From contig CAIQUS010000017.1 in NCBI GenBank assembly GCA_903875045.1, forward strand, positions 46,069-110,068: 64,000 nucleotides of DNA, written 5' to 3'. The first letter of the stretch is position 1. Each line of letters opens with the position of its first letter. Positions 36,706 to 45,104 of this stretch are shown here, piece after piece. Both the position numbers and the translations under genes were made by a program. The DNA is from an uncultured Bacteroidales bacterium. GTDB lineage: Bacteria > Bacteroidota > Bacteroidia > Bacteroidales > FEN-979. A model generated the notes under the pieces. The model was given only the letters and a program-made list of their open reading frames with translations, made no database searches and was not told the DNA's origin.

Positions 36706-37869
36706 ATGCATTTAGACCAGAAAGTTTCCCTGAAAGCACTTCATACCTTTGGAATGGAGGCTGAGGCCCGTTATTTTGTTGAAGCAAAAACCCATTCAGA
36801 GGTTTTAACTTTGCTCAACTACCGTCACATGATCCACATGCCGATTCTCTTTTTGGGCGGTGGCAGCAATATACTCTTTCTCCGGAATTTTGCGGGCATT
36901 GTCATCAGGATCAATTCCAAGGGTATTGTTATCAGGGATCAGGATGAAAATCATGTGTTTGTTACTGCTGAAGCAGGAGAGAACTGGGACGAATTTGTTC
37001 AATATTGTGTTGGCAACCATTGGGCGGGGCTTGAGAACCTCTCTTTGATCCCGGGAACAGTCGGCGCAGCGCCAATCCAAAACATCGGGGCCTACGGTGT
37101 TGAGGTGAAAGATTTGATTGATTCAGTCCAGGTTGTTGAAATCAATTCAGGGAAACAAAAGCGATTTACCAATGCCGACTGTCAATTCGGTTATCGCGAC
37201 AGTGTTTTCAAAAGAGAACTGAAAGGAAAGGTTATCATCCTCAACGTTACCTTCAAACTACTTAAAACCATTGGTAACCCCGCCACTATTCCACCCGTCC
37301 ACCCATCCACCCGTCCACTTGACCACTTGCCCACCTGTCCACCCTTTCTCAAACTCGACTATGGTGATATCCGACCTGAACTTAACCGCCTGGGCGTATC
37401 TGACCCGACAATAAGCGATGTTCGTGAAGCCGTATGCAATATTCGCCGCCGCAAACTTCCCGATCCGGCTGAAATCGGCAACGCAGGCAGTTTTTTCAAG
37501 AATCCGGTCATCAGCCATGAACGTTTCAGTGATCTTAAAAACCGGTTTCCAGGAATGCCGTGTTATCTGCTTTCGGGCGACAAAGGTCCGCTGCAGGGAA
37601 ACATATCAAATTCGGAAAACCTGGCCAATCCTGATCATTTGATGGTTTCTGATCATGTTAAACTTCCCGCTGCATGGCTCATTGAACAATGCGGATGGAA
37701 AGGATACCGTAGCGGAGATGCAGGGGTTCATCCCGATCAACCGTTGGTACTGGTTAACTATGGTACTGCAACAGGCCCGCAAATTATTGAACTGGCAAAT
37801 CAAATTGTGGATTCGGTGGAGCAAAAGTTTGGGATACGGTTGGAGATGGAGGTGAATGTGGTTGGATGA
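36706..37869 (+). CDS. murB: UDP-N-acetylenolpyruvoylglucosamine reductase with in-frame repeat insert
   Basis: About 387 residues from the ATG at 36706; a TTG six codons upstream overlaps the promoter. MurB reduces UDP-GlcNAc-enolpyruvate to UDP-MurNAc with FAD and NADPH in the cytoplasm. Visible motifs are the FAD loop LFLGGGSNILF near 51, GLENLSLIPGTVGAAPIQNIGAYG, and the catalytic GNAGSFFKNPV; the long C-terminal domain (LIEQCGWKGYRSGDAGVHP) marks the E. coli-like type. Residues about 196-214 are encoded by seven octamers (37291-37346), a proline/histidine/threonine-rich insert between two beta strands (FKL and LKLDYGD) that leaves all active-site motifs intact. Confidence 0.94.
   Translation: MHLDQKVSLKALHTFGMEAEARYFVEAKTHSEVLTLLNYRHMIHMPILFLGGGSNILFLRNFAGIVIRINSKGIVIRDQDENHVFVTAEAGENWDEFVQYCVGNHWAGLENLSLIPGTVGAAPIQNIGAYGVEVKDLIDSVQVVEINSGKQKRFTNADCQFGYRDSVFKRELKGKVIILNVTFKLLKTIGNPATIPPVHPSTRPLDHLPTCPPFLKLDYGDIRPELNRLGVSDPTISDVREAVCNIRRRKLPDPAEIGNAGSFFKNPVISHERFSDLKNRFPGMPCYLLSGDKGPLQGNISNSENLANPDHLMVSDHVKLPAAWLIEQCGWKGYRSGDAGVHPDQPLVLVNYGTATGPQIIELANQIVDSVEQKFGIRLEMEVNVVG
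37291..37346. repeat. Octamer tract inside murB
   Basis: Seven consecutive 8-mers: CCACCCGT, CCACCCAT, CCACCCGT, CCACTTGA, CCACTTGC, CCACCTGT, CCACCCTT. The same family occurs between genes at 53778-53821 and 54981-55019. Flanking bases restore the reading frame. Confidence 0.92.
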
Positions 37870-37880
37870 GGGGGTGAGTT

Positions 37881-38023
37881 GGTAAACTGGTAAAGTGGTA
37901 AAGTGGTAAAGTGGTAAAATGGTAAAGTGGTAAAGTGGTAAAGTGGTAAAGTGGTAAAGTGGTAAAGTGGTAAAATGGTAAAATGGTAAAGTGGTAAAAT
38001 GGTAAAGTGGTAAAGTGGTAAAC
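37881..38023. repeat. Tandem octamer tract GTAAAGTG
   Basis: About 18 consecutive units of GTAAAGTG with variants GTAAAATG and GTAAACTG, the longest tract in the window. It begins 11 bp after the murB stop and ends 17 bp before the ATG of the next gene. Confidence 0.93.
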
Positions 38024-38040
38024 GGGGGAAATATCGGGAT

Positions 38041-38739
38041 ATGATGAAAATGAAAAGAGTTTTTTATGGTTTGATGCTGGGAATTGCGTGGTGTTTTGCG
38101 ACACAAAGCAGCCGCGCTCAAATGGCGCTTAGCTTTTCGGTGGGCCCTCAGTTTGCTTTTTCGTATATAACACATACCGAGTATAAAAGCGACGTAACGC
38201 CCGGATGGGGTTTCAATGCCGGCCTCGTTGCCTGCTCAGGCGATGACCATTTGATGTCATTCCGGGGACTGCTCAACTTTTCAATGCAAAACACAGGCAT
38301 TGAATTGAAATACCTCGGTGGAATTCCCGGAGGTGGTGGACATCTTAAGGGATCTTATTGGTTGTCGAATATCCTATTCTCTCCCCAGCTTAGTTGTAAC
38401 TTGTTGAAAAATAAAAATATGTTCATCTCCATTGGGCCGTTTGTCCAATATATGGTCCATGCAACAGGGAAAGGGACCTTCGACGACGGATATTGGGGAA
38501 GTACGCCCTTCACAGGAGACGAGGTTATTTCAACATCTACTATTTTCAATGCGTTGAATTGGGGAGGAGGATTATCTTTCGGATGCCAGAAGATAAAAAT
38601 CGGAAAGGTAAAGCTGAGTATTGAACTGAGGGAGCTGCTAACTGTTCAAAGTCTCCTGAAGGAGGATCTCACCAATGCCGAATGGTTATCCTGCACCACA
38701 TCTTTAACTTTTGGGATTGAGTTTTACCGGGGGAAGTAG
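38041..38739 (+). CDS. Outer-membrane beta-barrel protein of unknown function
   Basis: A 232-residue protein. Signal peptide about 1-27 (GLMLGIAWCFATQSSRAQ). The mature part alternates polar and non-polar residues with many glycines and aromatic strand ends (ALSFSVGPQFAFSYI, NMFISIGPFVQYMV) and ends LTFGIEFYRGK, as in eight-strand outer-membrane barrels of the PorT / OMP_b-brl class. No enzymatic motif. Three ATGs lie close together (38041, 38044, 38050); the first is used here without strong evidence. The upstream leader is the octamer tract. Confidence 0.78.
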   Translation: MMKMKRVFYGLMLGIAWCFATQSSRAQMALSFSVGPQFAFSYITHTEYKSDVTPGWGFNAGLVACSGDDHLMSFRGLLNFSMQNTGIELKYLGGIPGGGGHLKGSYWLSNILFSPQLSCNLLKNKNMFISIGPFVQYMVHATGKGTFDDGYWGSTPFTGDEVISTSTIFNALNWGGGLSFGCQKIKIGKVKLSIELRELLTVQSLLKEDLTNAEWLSCTTSLTFGIEFYRGK

Positions 38740-38792
38740 AACCTTTCATCCTGTTCATAACTTTTTTTGAATCGACAAACAATAACATAATA

Positions 38793-38894
38793 TTATTGTA
38801 TATTGCCTTGCGAACTGCCAAGGGCCTTTTTCACAGACACCCCATACTGTCCTGCTATTTTTTTTATTCCTTCCACTATTTCATTTTTGGTCAT
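38793..38894 (-). CDS. Possible 33-residue small protein or gene remnant
   Basis: The 215-bp gap between two plus-strand genes contains a minus-strand frame MTKNEIVEGIKKIAGQYGV, continuing SVKKALGSSQGNIQ to a TAA. It reads like a natural amphipathic helix, unlike most random frames here, but I recognise no family and see no promoter. It could be a genuine small protein or the remnant of a longer gene. Confidence 0.2.
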   Translation of the reverse strand: MTKNEIVEGIKKIAGQYGVSVKKALGSSQGNIQ

Positions 38895-38954
38895 AATTAT
38901 TGATCATGATTCTGTTTATCAATTATTTAATTTAACAATTTAATTTGCTGCCCT

Positions 38955-41573
38955 ATGAGAAAAATTTACAGTATTTTATTTATCCTGATTTTTTCGGGAT
39001 CGTGTGTTTACGCACAATGGGTTGATCAGGCGTCTGGTTTTACTACCGCCAGCAGGGGGATCAGGTGTATTTATGCTGTCAGTCCCACGGTTGTCTGGGC
39101 GTCTGCATACGACGGAGGTGGCACGGGAGCTCCCTGCCAGGACATCACCATGACAACCAATGGCGGAACTACATGGACTCCGCGTACTGTTGCCGGGGTT
39201 ACCAATCTCGACATTGCAAATGTGGTTGCAATTGATGCCAATACGGCATGGGTTTGCATGTTCCCTCCGGGTGCGTCTGCCACAGGACAGGGGATCTATA
39301 AAACAACGAACGGGGGTACTACCTGGACACGGCAGACTACAGCAACCTTCAGCAATGGTTCATCATTTGCCAATCTTGTCTATTTCTGGGATATGAATAC
39401 AGGCTATTGCATGGGTGACCCGATAAACGGTGATTTTGAAATTTACACGACTACGAATGGTGGTACAACATGGACACTTGTTCCGGGGGCAAATATTCCA
39501 AACCCTTTATCCGGGGAATGGGGTGTTACCGGGTATTATTCAACTGTTGGTAATATAACCTGGTTTGGAACCAACCTGGGCCGTATATACAAATCTATTG
39601 ATTATGGATTGAACTGGACAGTTTCCGCCATCCCCGGATGGGGCACAAAATATGTTCAGCCATTCTTCCGGGATGCCCTGAATGGAGTGGTTCAGGACAA
39701 AAGCGCAGGCTCAACCGGTTCTCTCGTTAAAACCACAGATGGCGGAACAACATGGACCCCGGTCACCACCACCGGATCCGTATTTACCACTGATATGGCC
39801 TATATACCCGGCACCCCATCCACATGGGTTTCAACCGGCGCTGCAACCGGGTTCACCGGTGTTACCTATTCCTTTAATGATGCTGTAACCTGGAATAACA
39901 TGGTTCCTACCATCGGCATTCAGTTTCTGGCAACGGACTGGATAAATTCCTCCACCGGATGGGCGGGAGGTTTCAACACGAGCGCAACAGTAGGTGGTAT
40001 GCGGAAGTTTACCTCTGTTCTTGAATCACCGGTTGCCAACTTTGTGGCCAATTTTACAAACATCGCCCTTGGCGGACAGGTACAGTTTACGGATCTTTCA
40101 ACCGGCTCACCTACTTCATGGTCATGGTCGTTCCCCGGTGGTACACCGGCAACATCCACCCTGCAAACTCCTCCTCCTGTAACATATAATACCGCCGGTC
40201 AGTATAATGTTACTTTAACCGTAACAAATAGCTGGGGAACCGACCCCGAGGTAAAAACCAACTATATTGTGGTAAGCAGTTCAGCTCCCCCGATCGCCAA
40301 TTTTTCCGCCAATCAAACTACTATACCGGCAGGCGGGCAGATTCAATTCACTGATTTGTCGACCGGTACCCCAACAAGCTGGTCGTGGAGTTTTCCGGGC
40401 GGAACTCCTGCAACCTCAACCCTGCAAACGCCTCCATTAATTACCTACAGCACGGCAGGGCAGTATAATGTTTCGCTGACGGTGACAAACAGCTTTGGTA
40501 ACAACACCAATACCAAAACCAACTACATCACCGTAGTCAGCGCAGCCTTGCCGGTGGCTGATTTTTCGGCCAGTCTTACGGCAATTGTAACAGGGGGCAT
40601 GGTTCAGTTCACTGATTTATCGACCGGATCCCCAACGAGTTGGTTGTGGACTTTCCCTGGCGGCACGCCGGGCTCATCCACCCTGCAAGCTCCTCCGCTT
40701 ATCCATTACAACACGGCCGGGCAATATGATGTAATCCTCACTGCCACAAATCTTGCGGGTTCAACTACCAAAACGAAGGTTCAGTACATCAACGTCATGG
40801 ATCCTCCCGCAGCTGATTTCACTGCCAATCAAACAAATATAACCATTGGTGGCCAGGTCCAGTTCACTGATATGTCGAGCGGTGCCCCGACAAGCTGGAC
40901 ATGGAGTTTCCCGGGAGGTAGTCCGAGTATCTCCTATCAGCAAGTCCCGCCATTGGTAACTTACAGTATAGCCGGACAGTATGATGTCATGCTGACCGTA
41001 ACAAACCCAATTGGTAACAATACCAAATCAAAGGTTAAATATATTAACGTAACCAACCCGCCTGCTCCTGTTGCTGATTTTAGTGCCAATCAAACAAATA
41101 TCCCGGTTGGCGGCCAGGTTCAGTTCTCAGATTTGTCAACCGGAAATCCAACAAGCTGGCAATGGACCTTTCAGGGTGGTACACCCGGCACATCCTCCCT
41201 GCAAACCCCGCCTGCAATTGTCTACAATACGGCAGGCCAGTATGATGTAACACTTACCGCTACAAATGCCGGGGGGGCAGGATCAAAAACCAGGATAAAA
41301 TATATCATTGTCGGTAATATAGGTTTTCAGGAAAACAGTCAATTGTCTGTCCTGATGTATCCAAATCCGGCCAGCGAATATATTATCGTTAAATCTAACA
41401 GTCCGCTTAAAAACATCTCGATGCTGAACCAATACGGAGAGGTTGTTTTAAGCGCAAAACCGGATTCAAAGGATTATATGATGCAACTGGAAAATATTCC
41501 ATCCGGCCTCTACTTCATCCAGCTGACGGCGGAATCGGGCAGTACCTATAATAAGGTGGTTGTTACAAAATAA
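38955..41573 (+). CDS. T9SS-exported protein with YCF48/BNR repeats and five PKD domains
   Basis: An 872-residue surface or secreted protein. Signal peptide about 1-21 (MRKIYSILFILIFSGSCVYAQ). Residues 25-350 are a propeller-like region of BNR/YCF48 units carrying TTNGGTTWT-type motifs at least four times. Five nearly identical PKD domains begin near 358, 444, 531, 615 and 703, each with QFTDLSTGxPTSWxW and TAGQYxVxLTxTN. The last 80 residues are a type A T9SS sorting domain: LMYPNPASEYIIVKS, IPSGLYFIQLT, ending KVVVTK. The close likeness of the PKD units suggests recent internal duplication. Ligand unknown. Confidence 0.9.
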   Translation: MRKIYSILFILIFSGSCVYAQWVDQASGFTTASRGIRCIYAVSPTVVWASAYDGGGTGAPCQDITMTTNGGTTWTPRTVAGVTNLDIANVVAIDANTAWVCMFPPGASATGQGIYKTTNGGTTWTRQTTATFSNGSSFANLVYFWDMNTGYCMGDPINGDFEIYTTTNGGTTWTLVPGANIPNPLSGEWGVTGYYSTVGNITWFGTNLGRIYKSIDYGLNWTVSAIPGWGTKYVQPFFRDALNGVVQDKSAGSTGSLVKTTDGGTTWTPVTTTGSVFTTDMAYIPGTPSTWVSTGAATGFTGVTYSFNDAVTWNNMVPTIGIQFLATDWINSSTGWAGGFNTSATVGGMRKFTSVLESPVANFVANFTNIALGGQVQFTDLSTGSPTSWSWSFPGGTPATSTLQTPPPVTYNTAGQYNVTLTVTNSWGTDPEVKTNYIVVSSSAPPIANFSANQTTIPAGGQIQFTDLSTGTPTSWSWSFPGGTPATSTLQTPPLITYSTAGQYNVSLTVTNSFGNNTNTKTNYITVVSAALPVADFSASLTAIVTGGMVQFTDLSTGSPTSWLWTFPGGTPGSSTLQAPPLIHYNTAGQYDVILTATNLAGSTTKTKVQYINVMDPPAADFTANQTNITIGGQVQFTDMSSGAPTSWTWSFPGGSPSISYQQVPPLVTYSIAGQYDVMLTVTNPIGNNTKSKVKYINVTNPPAPVADFSANQTNIPVGGQVQFSDLSTGNPTSWQWTFQGGTPGTSSLQTPPAIVYNTAGQYDVTLTATNAGGAGSKTRIKYIIVGNIGFQENSQLSVLMYPNPASEYIIVKSNSPLKNISMLNQYGEVVLSAKPDSKDYMMQLENIPSGLYFIQLTAESGSTYNKVVVTK

Positions 41574-41596
41574 CCATGCTTAGCTCGCTTTTAGAT

Positions 41597-41763
41597 GGTA
41601 ACCGTCAGCTGAAGTTGACGGCAATAGATTGCCGGGACAATTGGTAACCGTCAGCTGAAGTTGACGGCAATAGATTGCCGGGACAATTGGTAACCGTCAG
41701 CTGAAGCTGACGGCAATAGATTGCCGGTGACAATTAGTTGAAGCTGACTGCAACAGATTCCCG
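41597..41763. repeat. 46-bp tandem repeat, three full copies and a decayed fourth
   Basis: Copies begin at 41597, 41643 and 41689, exactly 46 bp apart; a degenerate fourth follows from about 41731. Each unit can form two hairpins: CCGTCA with TGACGG around an 8-nt loop, and CGGCAA with TTGCCG around TAGA. In the third copy TTGACGG is changed to CTGACGG. The array fills the gap between two convergent genes (309 bp in all); nothing else was recognised there apart from a weak AATAAGG/CCTTATT hairpin near the pyrD stop. Confidence 0.9.
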
Positions 41764-41882
41764 GAATGGGCGTTTCTGTTGCAGTTGGCTTTTCGGAGAG
41801 GCCTCAATGTTGACAGATGCGGATGTTGACAAGTTAGAACAGAACGAATAATAAGGAATACCCGATTGTACCTTATTTCGGG

Positions 41883-42797
41883 TTACTCCGTTTTAAGGGC
41901 ACCCACCAGGTCGGTGGTTTTTTTGATGTTATGCCGATCCATGTATGCAGCGATGCCGTCAACGATTTTGACAGAAATTGTCGGGTCGATGAAATTTGCT
42001 GTGCCGACCTGGACTGCTGATGCACCAGCCAGCATGAATTCGATGGCATCGGTGGCGTTCATGATACCGCCAAGTCCGACAATGGGAACGTGAACAGCCT
42101 TATGTACCTGCCATACCATGCGCAAGGCCACAGGTTTAATGGCCGGGCCTGACAAACCGCCGGTGATGGTCGATAAAACAGGGCGTCGGCGTTCAACATC
42201 GATGGCCATTCCAAGCAGGGTGTTGATCAGGGTGATGACATCCGCTCCGCCATCAACCACAGCTTTGGCAAGGTCGGTGATGCTGGTGACATTGGGAGAT
42301 AGTTTCACCATCAGCACTTTTTTGTAAACCTTTCGCACTTCGGCGGTGACTTCAGTGGCCATCGCAGGTACGGTGCCGAAGGCCATTCCACCCAGTTTCA
42401 CATTCGGGCAGGAAATGTTGAGTTCGATGGCCGGAATCTTGTCAAGTTCATTGATGCGTTCGGCCACTTCTATGTATTCTTCAACAGTAGAACCGGAAAC
42501 ATTGACGATGATATGTGTATTGAAATTTTTGATCCGTGGATAGATCTCCCGGCAAAAATGGTCTACCCCTTTATTTTGCAAACCAACAGAGTTCAACATG
42601 CCGGATGCGGTTTCAGCCATGCGGGGATAGGCATTGCCATCGCGATTTTTGCCGGTCACCGCTTTTACAAAAATGCCCCCCAGTCTTCCAAGGTCCATAA
42701 AATCAAGAAACTCATCACCATACCCAAAAGTTCCGGATGCCGTGGTGACGGGGTTCTTAAAGTTTAATCCTGCAATATTTATCGAAAGATCCGGCAT
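41883..42797 (-). CDS. pyrD: Dihydroorotate dehydrogenase, catalytic subunit (class 1B)
   Basis: A 304-residue FMN enzyme that oxidises dihydroorotate to orotate in pyrimidine synthesis. Typical stretches: [20 protein letters not shown] at the N-terminus, [34 protein letters not shown] with the class 1 catalytic cysteine nearby, [10 protein letters not shown], and the C-terminal phosphate-binding [22 protein letters not shown]. Class 1B enzymes pair with an iron-sulfur subunit, and pyrK is directly upstream. A heptamer tract lies between the two genes, five bases from the pyrD start. Confidence 0.96.
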   Translation of the reverse strand: MPDLSINIAGLNFKNPVTTASGTFGYGDEFLDFMDLGRLGGIFVKAVTGKNRDGNAYPRMAETASGMLNSVGLQNKGVDHFCREIYPRIKNFNTHIIVNVSGSTVEEYIEVAERINELDKIPAIELNISCPNVKLGGMAFGTVPAMATEVTAEVRKVYKKVLMVKLSPNVTSITDLAKAVVDGGADVITLINTLLGMAIDVERRRPVLSTITGGLSGPAIKPVALRMVWQVHKAVHVPIVGLGGIMNATDAIEFMLAGASAVQVGTANFIDPTISVKIVDGIAAYMDRHNIKKTTDLVGALKTE

Positions 42798-42802
42798 TTT
42801 AT

Positions 42803-42838
42803 AATTCGTAAATCGTAAATCGTAAATCGTAAATCGTC
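42803..42838. repeat. Tandem heptamer tract CGTAAAT between pyrK and pyrD
   Basis: Five units of CGTAAAT (the reverse complement of ATTTACG). It occupies most of the 51-bp gap between two genes whose products form one enzyme, and ends five bases from the pyrD ATG. Confidence 0.9.
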
Positions 42839-42848
42839 ACTTTTATAT

Positions 42849-43625
42849 CTACCATTTCAGCCTGTTAATATTAAACACGGGTCCCTCCACACACACACGT
42901 TCATTTCCTTTGTCGGTGGGGGTGATGCAACACAGGCAAACACCAAATCCGCAAGCCATGGTGTTTTCGAGCGAAACCTCACAATCGGTTCTATGCATGC
43001 GGGCAATTTTCGCCACGGCTTTCATCATGGCATCGGGGCCGCAACAAAATATTTTTTTAAACGGTATCCGTTCACGCTGGAAAATGGAATGATCGACTAC
43101 CAGCCCTTTTTCGCCCTCTGTTCCATCATCGGTGGTAATCAGTACTTTGCCATATTTTGAATATTCTTCGATTTCAGATACCTCTTCCTTTGTGCGAAAT
43201 CCCAGCAGGATGGTCGGATAGATTTGGCTCTGGTTCAGAAATTGTGCGAGGAAGAGCAGTGGAGCGACACCGCATCCGCCGCCAACAAGCAGCACATCTT
43301 TTGTGAAAGGCAGTGAAAATGAATTTCCAAGGGGGTAGATGAGATTGAGATGATCGCCGGCTTTTAAACCTGCCAGATGCCGTGTGCCGTCACCCTTGAT
43401 CTGGATCAGCAGCCGAAGGGTGTTTTTCTGGTAATCGACCGAATGAATTGAAAAAGGCCGGCGAAGAAATGTTGTGGGGGAGTTTTCGACAAGCGCCTGG
43501 GCAAACTGCCCGGGCAGGATCAGCGGGAATTTTTCGGGGGCAAGAAGTTCAAGGATGAAATGACGTTTGTTTAAACGAGTAGTTTCAACCACCAGAAGAT
43601 CCTGTACAAACTTTTTTATATCCAT
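42849..43625 (-). CDS. pyrK: Dihydroorotate dehydrogenase electron-transfer subunit
   Basis: A 258-residue flavoprotein that passes electrons from PyrD to NAD+. It has the ferredoxin-reductase layout: an FAD-binding RRPFSIHSV near residue 55, NAD-domain LLVGGGCGVAPLLFLAQF, then a C-terminal [2Fe-2S] site with cysteines in C-x4-C-x2-C-x11-C spacing (ACGFGVCLCCITP then RVCVEGP). All ligands are present. Directly upstream of pyrD. Confidence 0.95.
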   Translation of the reverse strand: MDIKKFVQDLLVVETTRLNKRHFILELLAPEKFPLILPGQFAQALVENSPTTFLRRPFSIHSVDYQKNTLRLLIQIKGDGTRHLAGLKAGDHLNLIYPLGNSFSLPFTKDVLLVGGGCGVAPLLFLAQFLNQSQIYPTILLGFRTKEEVSEIEEYSKYGKVLITTDDGTEGEKGLVVDHSIFQRERIPFKKIFCCGPDAMMKAVAKIARMHRTDCEVSLENTMACGFGVCLCCITPTDKGNERVCVEGPVFNINRLKW

Positions 43626-43679
43626 TGATGGTGGGCAATTATTCCCTTGACAAAAAACAAATGCGTGAACGAAAGGTCA

Positions 43680-44144
43680 TTATTTAGCTTCGGTGGTGTT
43701 CTCAGGTGATTCCACGACCTCGGTAGTTGTTTCACCTGCTTCGGGTTCTTTGGCCTCTTCTGTAAAATCGAGAAGTCCCTTTTCAAGAAGTGTGTTGTAC
43801 CATGCCACCATTTTCTTTATGTCAGAAATATAAACACGGTCCTGGTCAAAATCGGGAACCATTTCCAGAAAGAATTTTTTAAGGGTGGGGTTATCCGATT
43901 TATGATCTATGGCCGCTTTGCCTTCCAGTTTGTCATGAAATGCTTTGAACACGGTTTTCAATGCAATATCGTCGCCGGTTGTGAATACGCTGATCTCCTC
44001 CAGTGAACTCATCTTTTCATGGGCAAATGCAGGGAATCGCTTGTTATCATTGAGTGATTCAACAATTACAGCATTTTTTGCCTGTGAAATAACTTTAAAC
44101 AATCCGTTTTTACCCGCAATCGATAATATCTTACTTAAATCCAT
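43680..44144 (-). CDS. DUF5606-domain protein
   Basis: About 154 residues from the ATG at 44144, giving MDLSKILSIAGKNGLFKVI. A reading from 44165 adds seven non-conserved residues and is rejected. The N-terminal 130 residues (VIVESLNDNKRFPAFAHEKM, SLEEISVFTTGDDIALKTVF) match the conserved Bacteroidetes family DUF5606, of unknown function. The C-terminus is a glutamate-rich low-complexity tail. It is cytoplasmic and lies 54 bp upstream of pyrK in the same direction. Confidence 0.85.
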   Translation of the reverse strand: MDLSKILSIAGKNGLFKVISQAKNAVIVESLNDNKRFPAFAHEKMSSLEEISVFTTGDDIALKTVFKAFHDKLEGKAAIDHKSDNPTLKKFFLEMVPDFDQDRVYISDIKKMVAWYNTLLEKGLLDFTEEAKEPEAGETTTEVVESPENTTEAK

Positions 44145-44162
44145 GGTCTGATAGTTTTTTTG

Positions 44163-44170
44163 CAAAGATA
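44163..44170 (-). promoter_or_regulatory. -7 box (TATCTTTG) ahead of the DUF5606 gene
   Basis: Minus-strand TATCTTTG, a TAnnTTTG match, 18 bases before the ATG at 44144. It could serve the DUF5606-pyrK-pyrD run. Confidence 0.45.
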
Positions 44171-44188
44171 AAAAAAGAATACCACTTT

Positions 44189-44219
44189 GTCATTTGTCAT
44201 TTGTCATTCGTCATTTGTA
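44189..44219. repeat. Tandem heptamer tract GTCATTT over the GT2 stop codon
   Basis: Four units of GTCATTT, one as GTCATTC. On the minus strand the TGA stop of the GT2 gene (44211-44213) lies inside it. Confidence 0.85.
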
Positions 44220-45104
44220 GTTGATCGTGGTTTTCTTTACGATGGTGTAATTTCTATATTCCCCGATCCTCCAGCCTGTTTTCTTTTCAATAAAATGAAG
44301 GATGGTCGATTTTAACGAATGGTTATCTTTTGCGGGGTTGGGGCTGAATGTCCAATTCTGTTGACTTATCCTTTTGCTCATGACCTGAGGATGGGTTGAT
44401 GCAAAAAGCGACAGAAAGCCCATTCCGGAATAATTATATGTTTCAGATGTTGATATGGTTTTATTGATCCAGCGGTCACTATGCCAGTATTTGTGAAAAG
44501 TTTGCAGTTTAGCCTGCTGGGTCTTTGGTGGTTTTACCCATCCGTAGTGATAAACAAAGGCATCGACAGGTGCCACATTCAATTTCCGCCCATCTTTTCT
44601 GAACCCCTGGGCATCGAGATAGGAGCGGGTTAGCTTGTCGTTGCGGATAACTCTTACCTCCCTGCGGTACCATTGCCGGGAGTCGCCGATATATTGGTAT
44701 GAGCCATAAAAATGGGTAAAGTTGAAAACCAAACCTTCCACATTCATGTCTGATTTCCAGCGTTCCATAGCAGCTCTGATAACAGGCAGGTACTTCTCAT
44801 GAACTACTTCATCGGCCTGGATGTAGAAAGCCCAGGTGCTTTCGGGGGAGATGGCATCCAATGCCTTATCGGTTTCCAGGGCAAGTACTTTTCCGCCTTC
44901 GCGCAAGGCGTCATCCCAGATCGTATCGATGATCCTGATTTTCGGATCACCGATTGACAGCACGAGATTTCTGGTATCATCTTCTGATTTGCCCACAGCC
45001 ACAATAAACTCATCACAGATTGGCAATATCGATCTGATCGATTCCACCACCGGGTAGTCGAATTTAATGGCATTGCGGACAATAGTGAATCCTGAGATTT
45101 TCAT
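44211..45104 (-). CDS. Family 2 glycosyltransferase
   Basis: A 297-residue cytoplasmic GT-A fold enzyme. N-terminus SGFTIVRNAIKFDYPVVESI, nucleotide-site stretch CDEFIVAVGKSEDDTRNLVL, and acidic motif FYIQADEVVHEKY, a probable DxD equivalent. Such enzymes move a sugar from a nucleotide donor; substrates cannot be assigned. The ATG overlaps the purB stop as ATGA, so translation is probably coupled to purB although the functions seem unrelated. Its own stop lies in a GTCATTT repeat. Confidence 0.82.
   Translation of the reverse strand: MKISGFTIVRNAIKFDYPVVESIRSILPICDEFIVAVGKSEDDTRNLVLSIGDPKIRIIDTIWDDALREGGKVLALETDKALDAISPESTWAFYIQADEVVHEKYLPVIRAAMERWKSDMNVEGLVFNFTHFYGSYQYIGDSRQWYRREVRVIRNDKLTRSYLDAQGFRKDGRKLNVAPVDAFVYHYGWVKPPKTQQAKLQTFHKYWHSDRWINKTISTSETYNYSGMGFLSLFASTHPQVMSKRISQQNWTFSPNPAKDNHSLKSTILHFIEKKTGWRIGEYRNYTIVKKTTINYK

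Noticed and set aside
37606..38175. Minus-strand frame with many LPLYHFTT-type peptide repeats
   Set aside because: The repeats are a translation of the GTAAAGTG octamer tract (period 8 gives a 24-base peptide repeat). It overlaps murB and has no other coding features.
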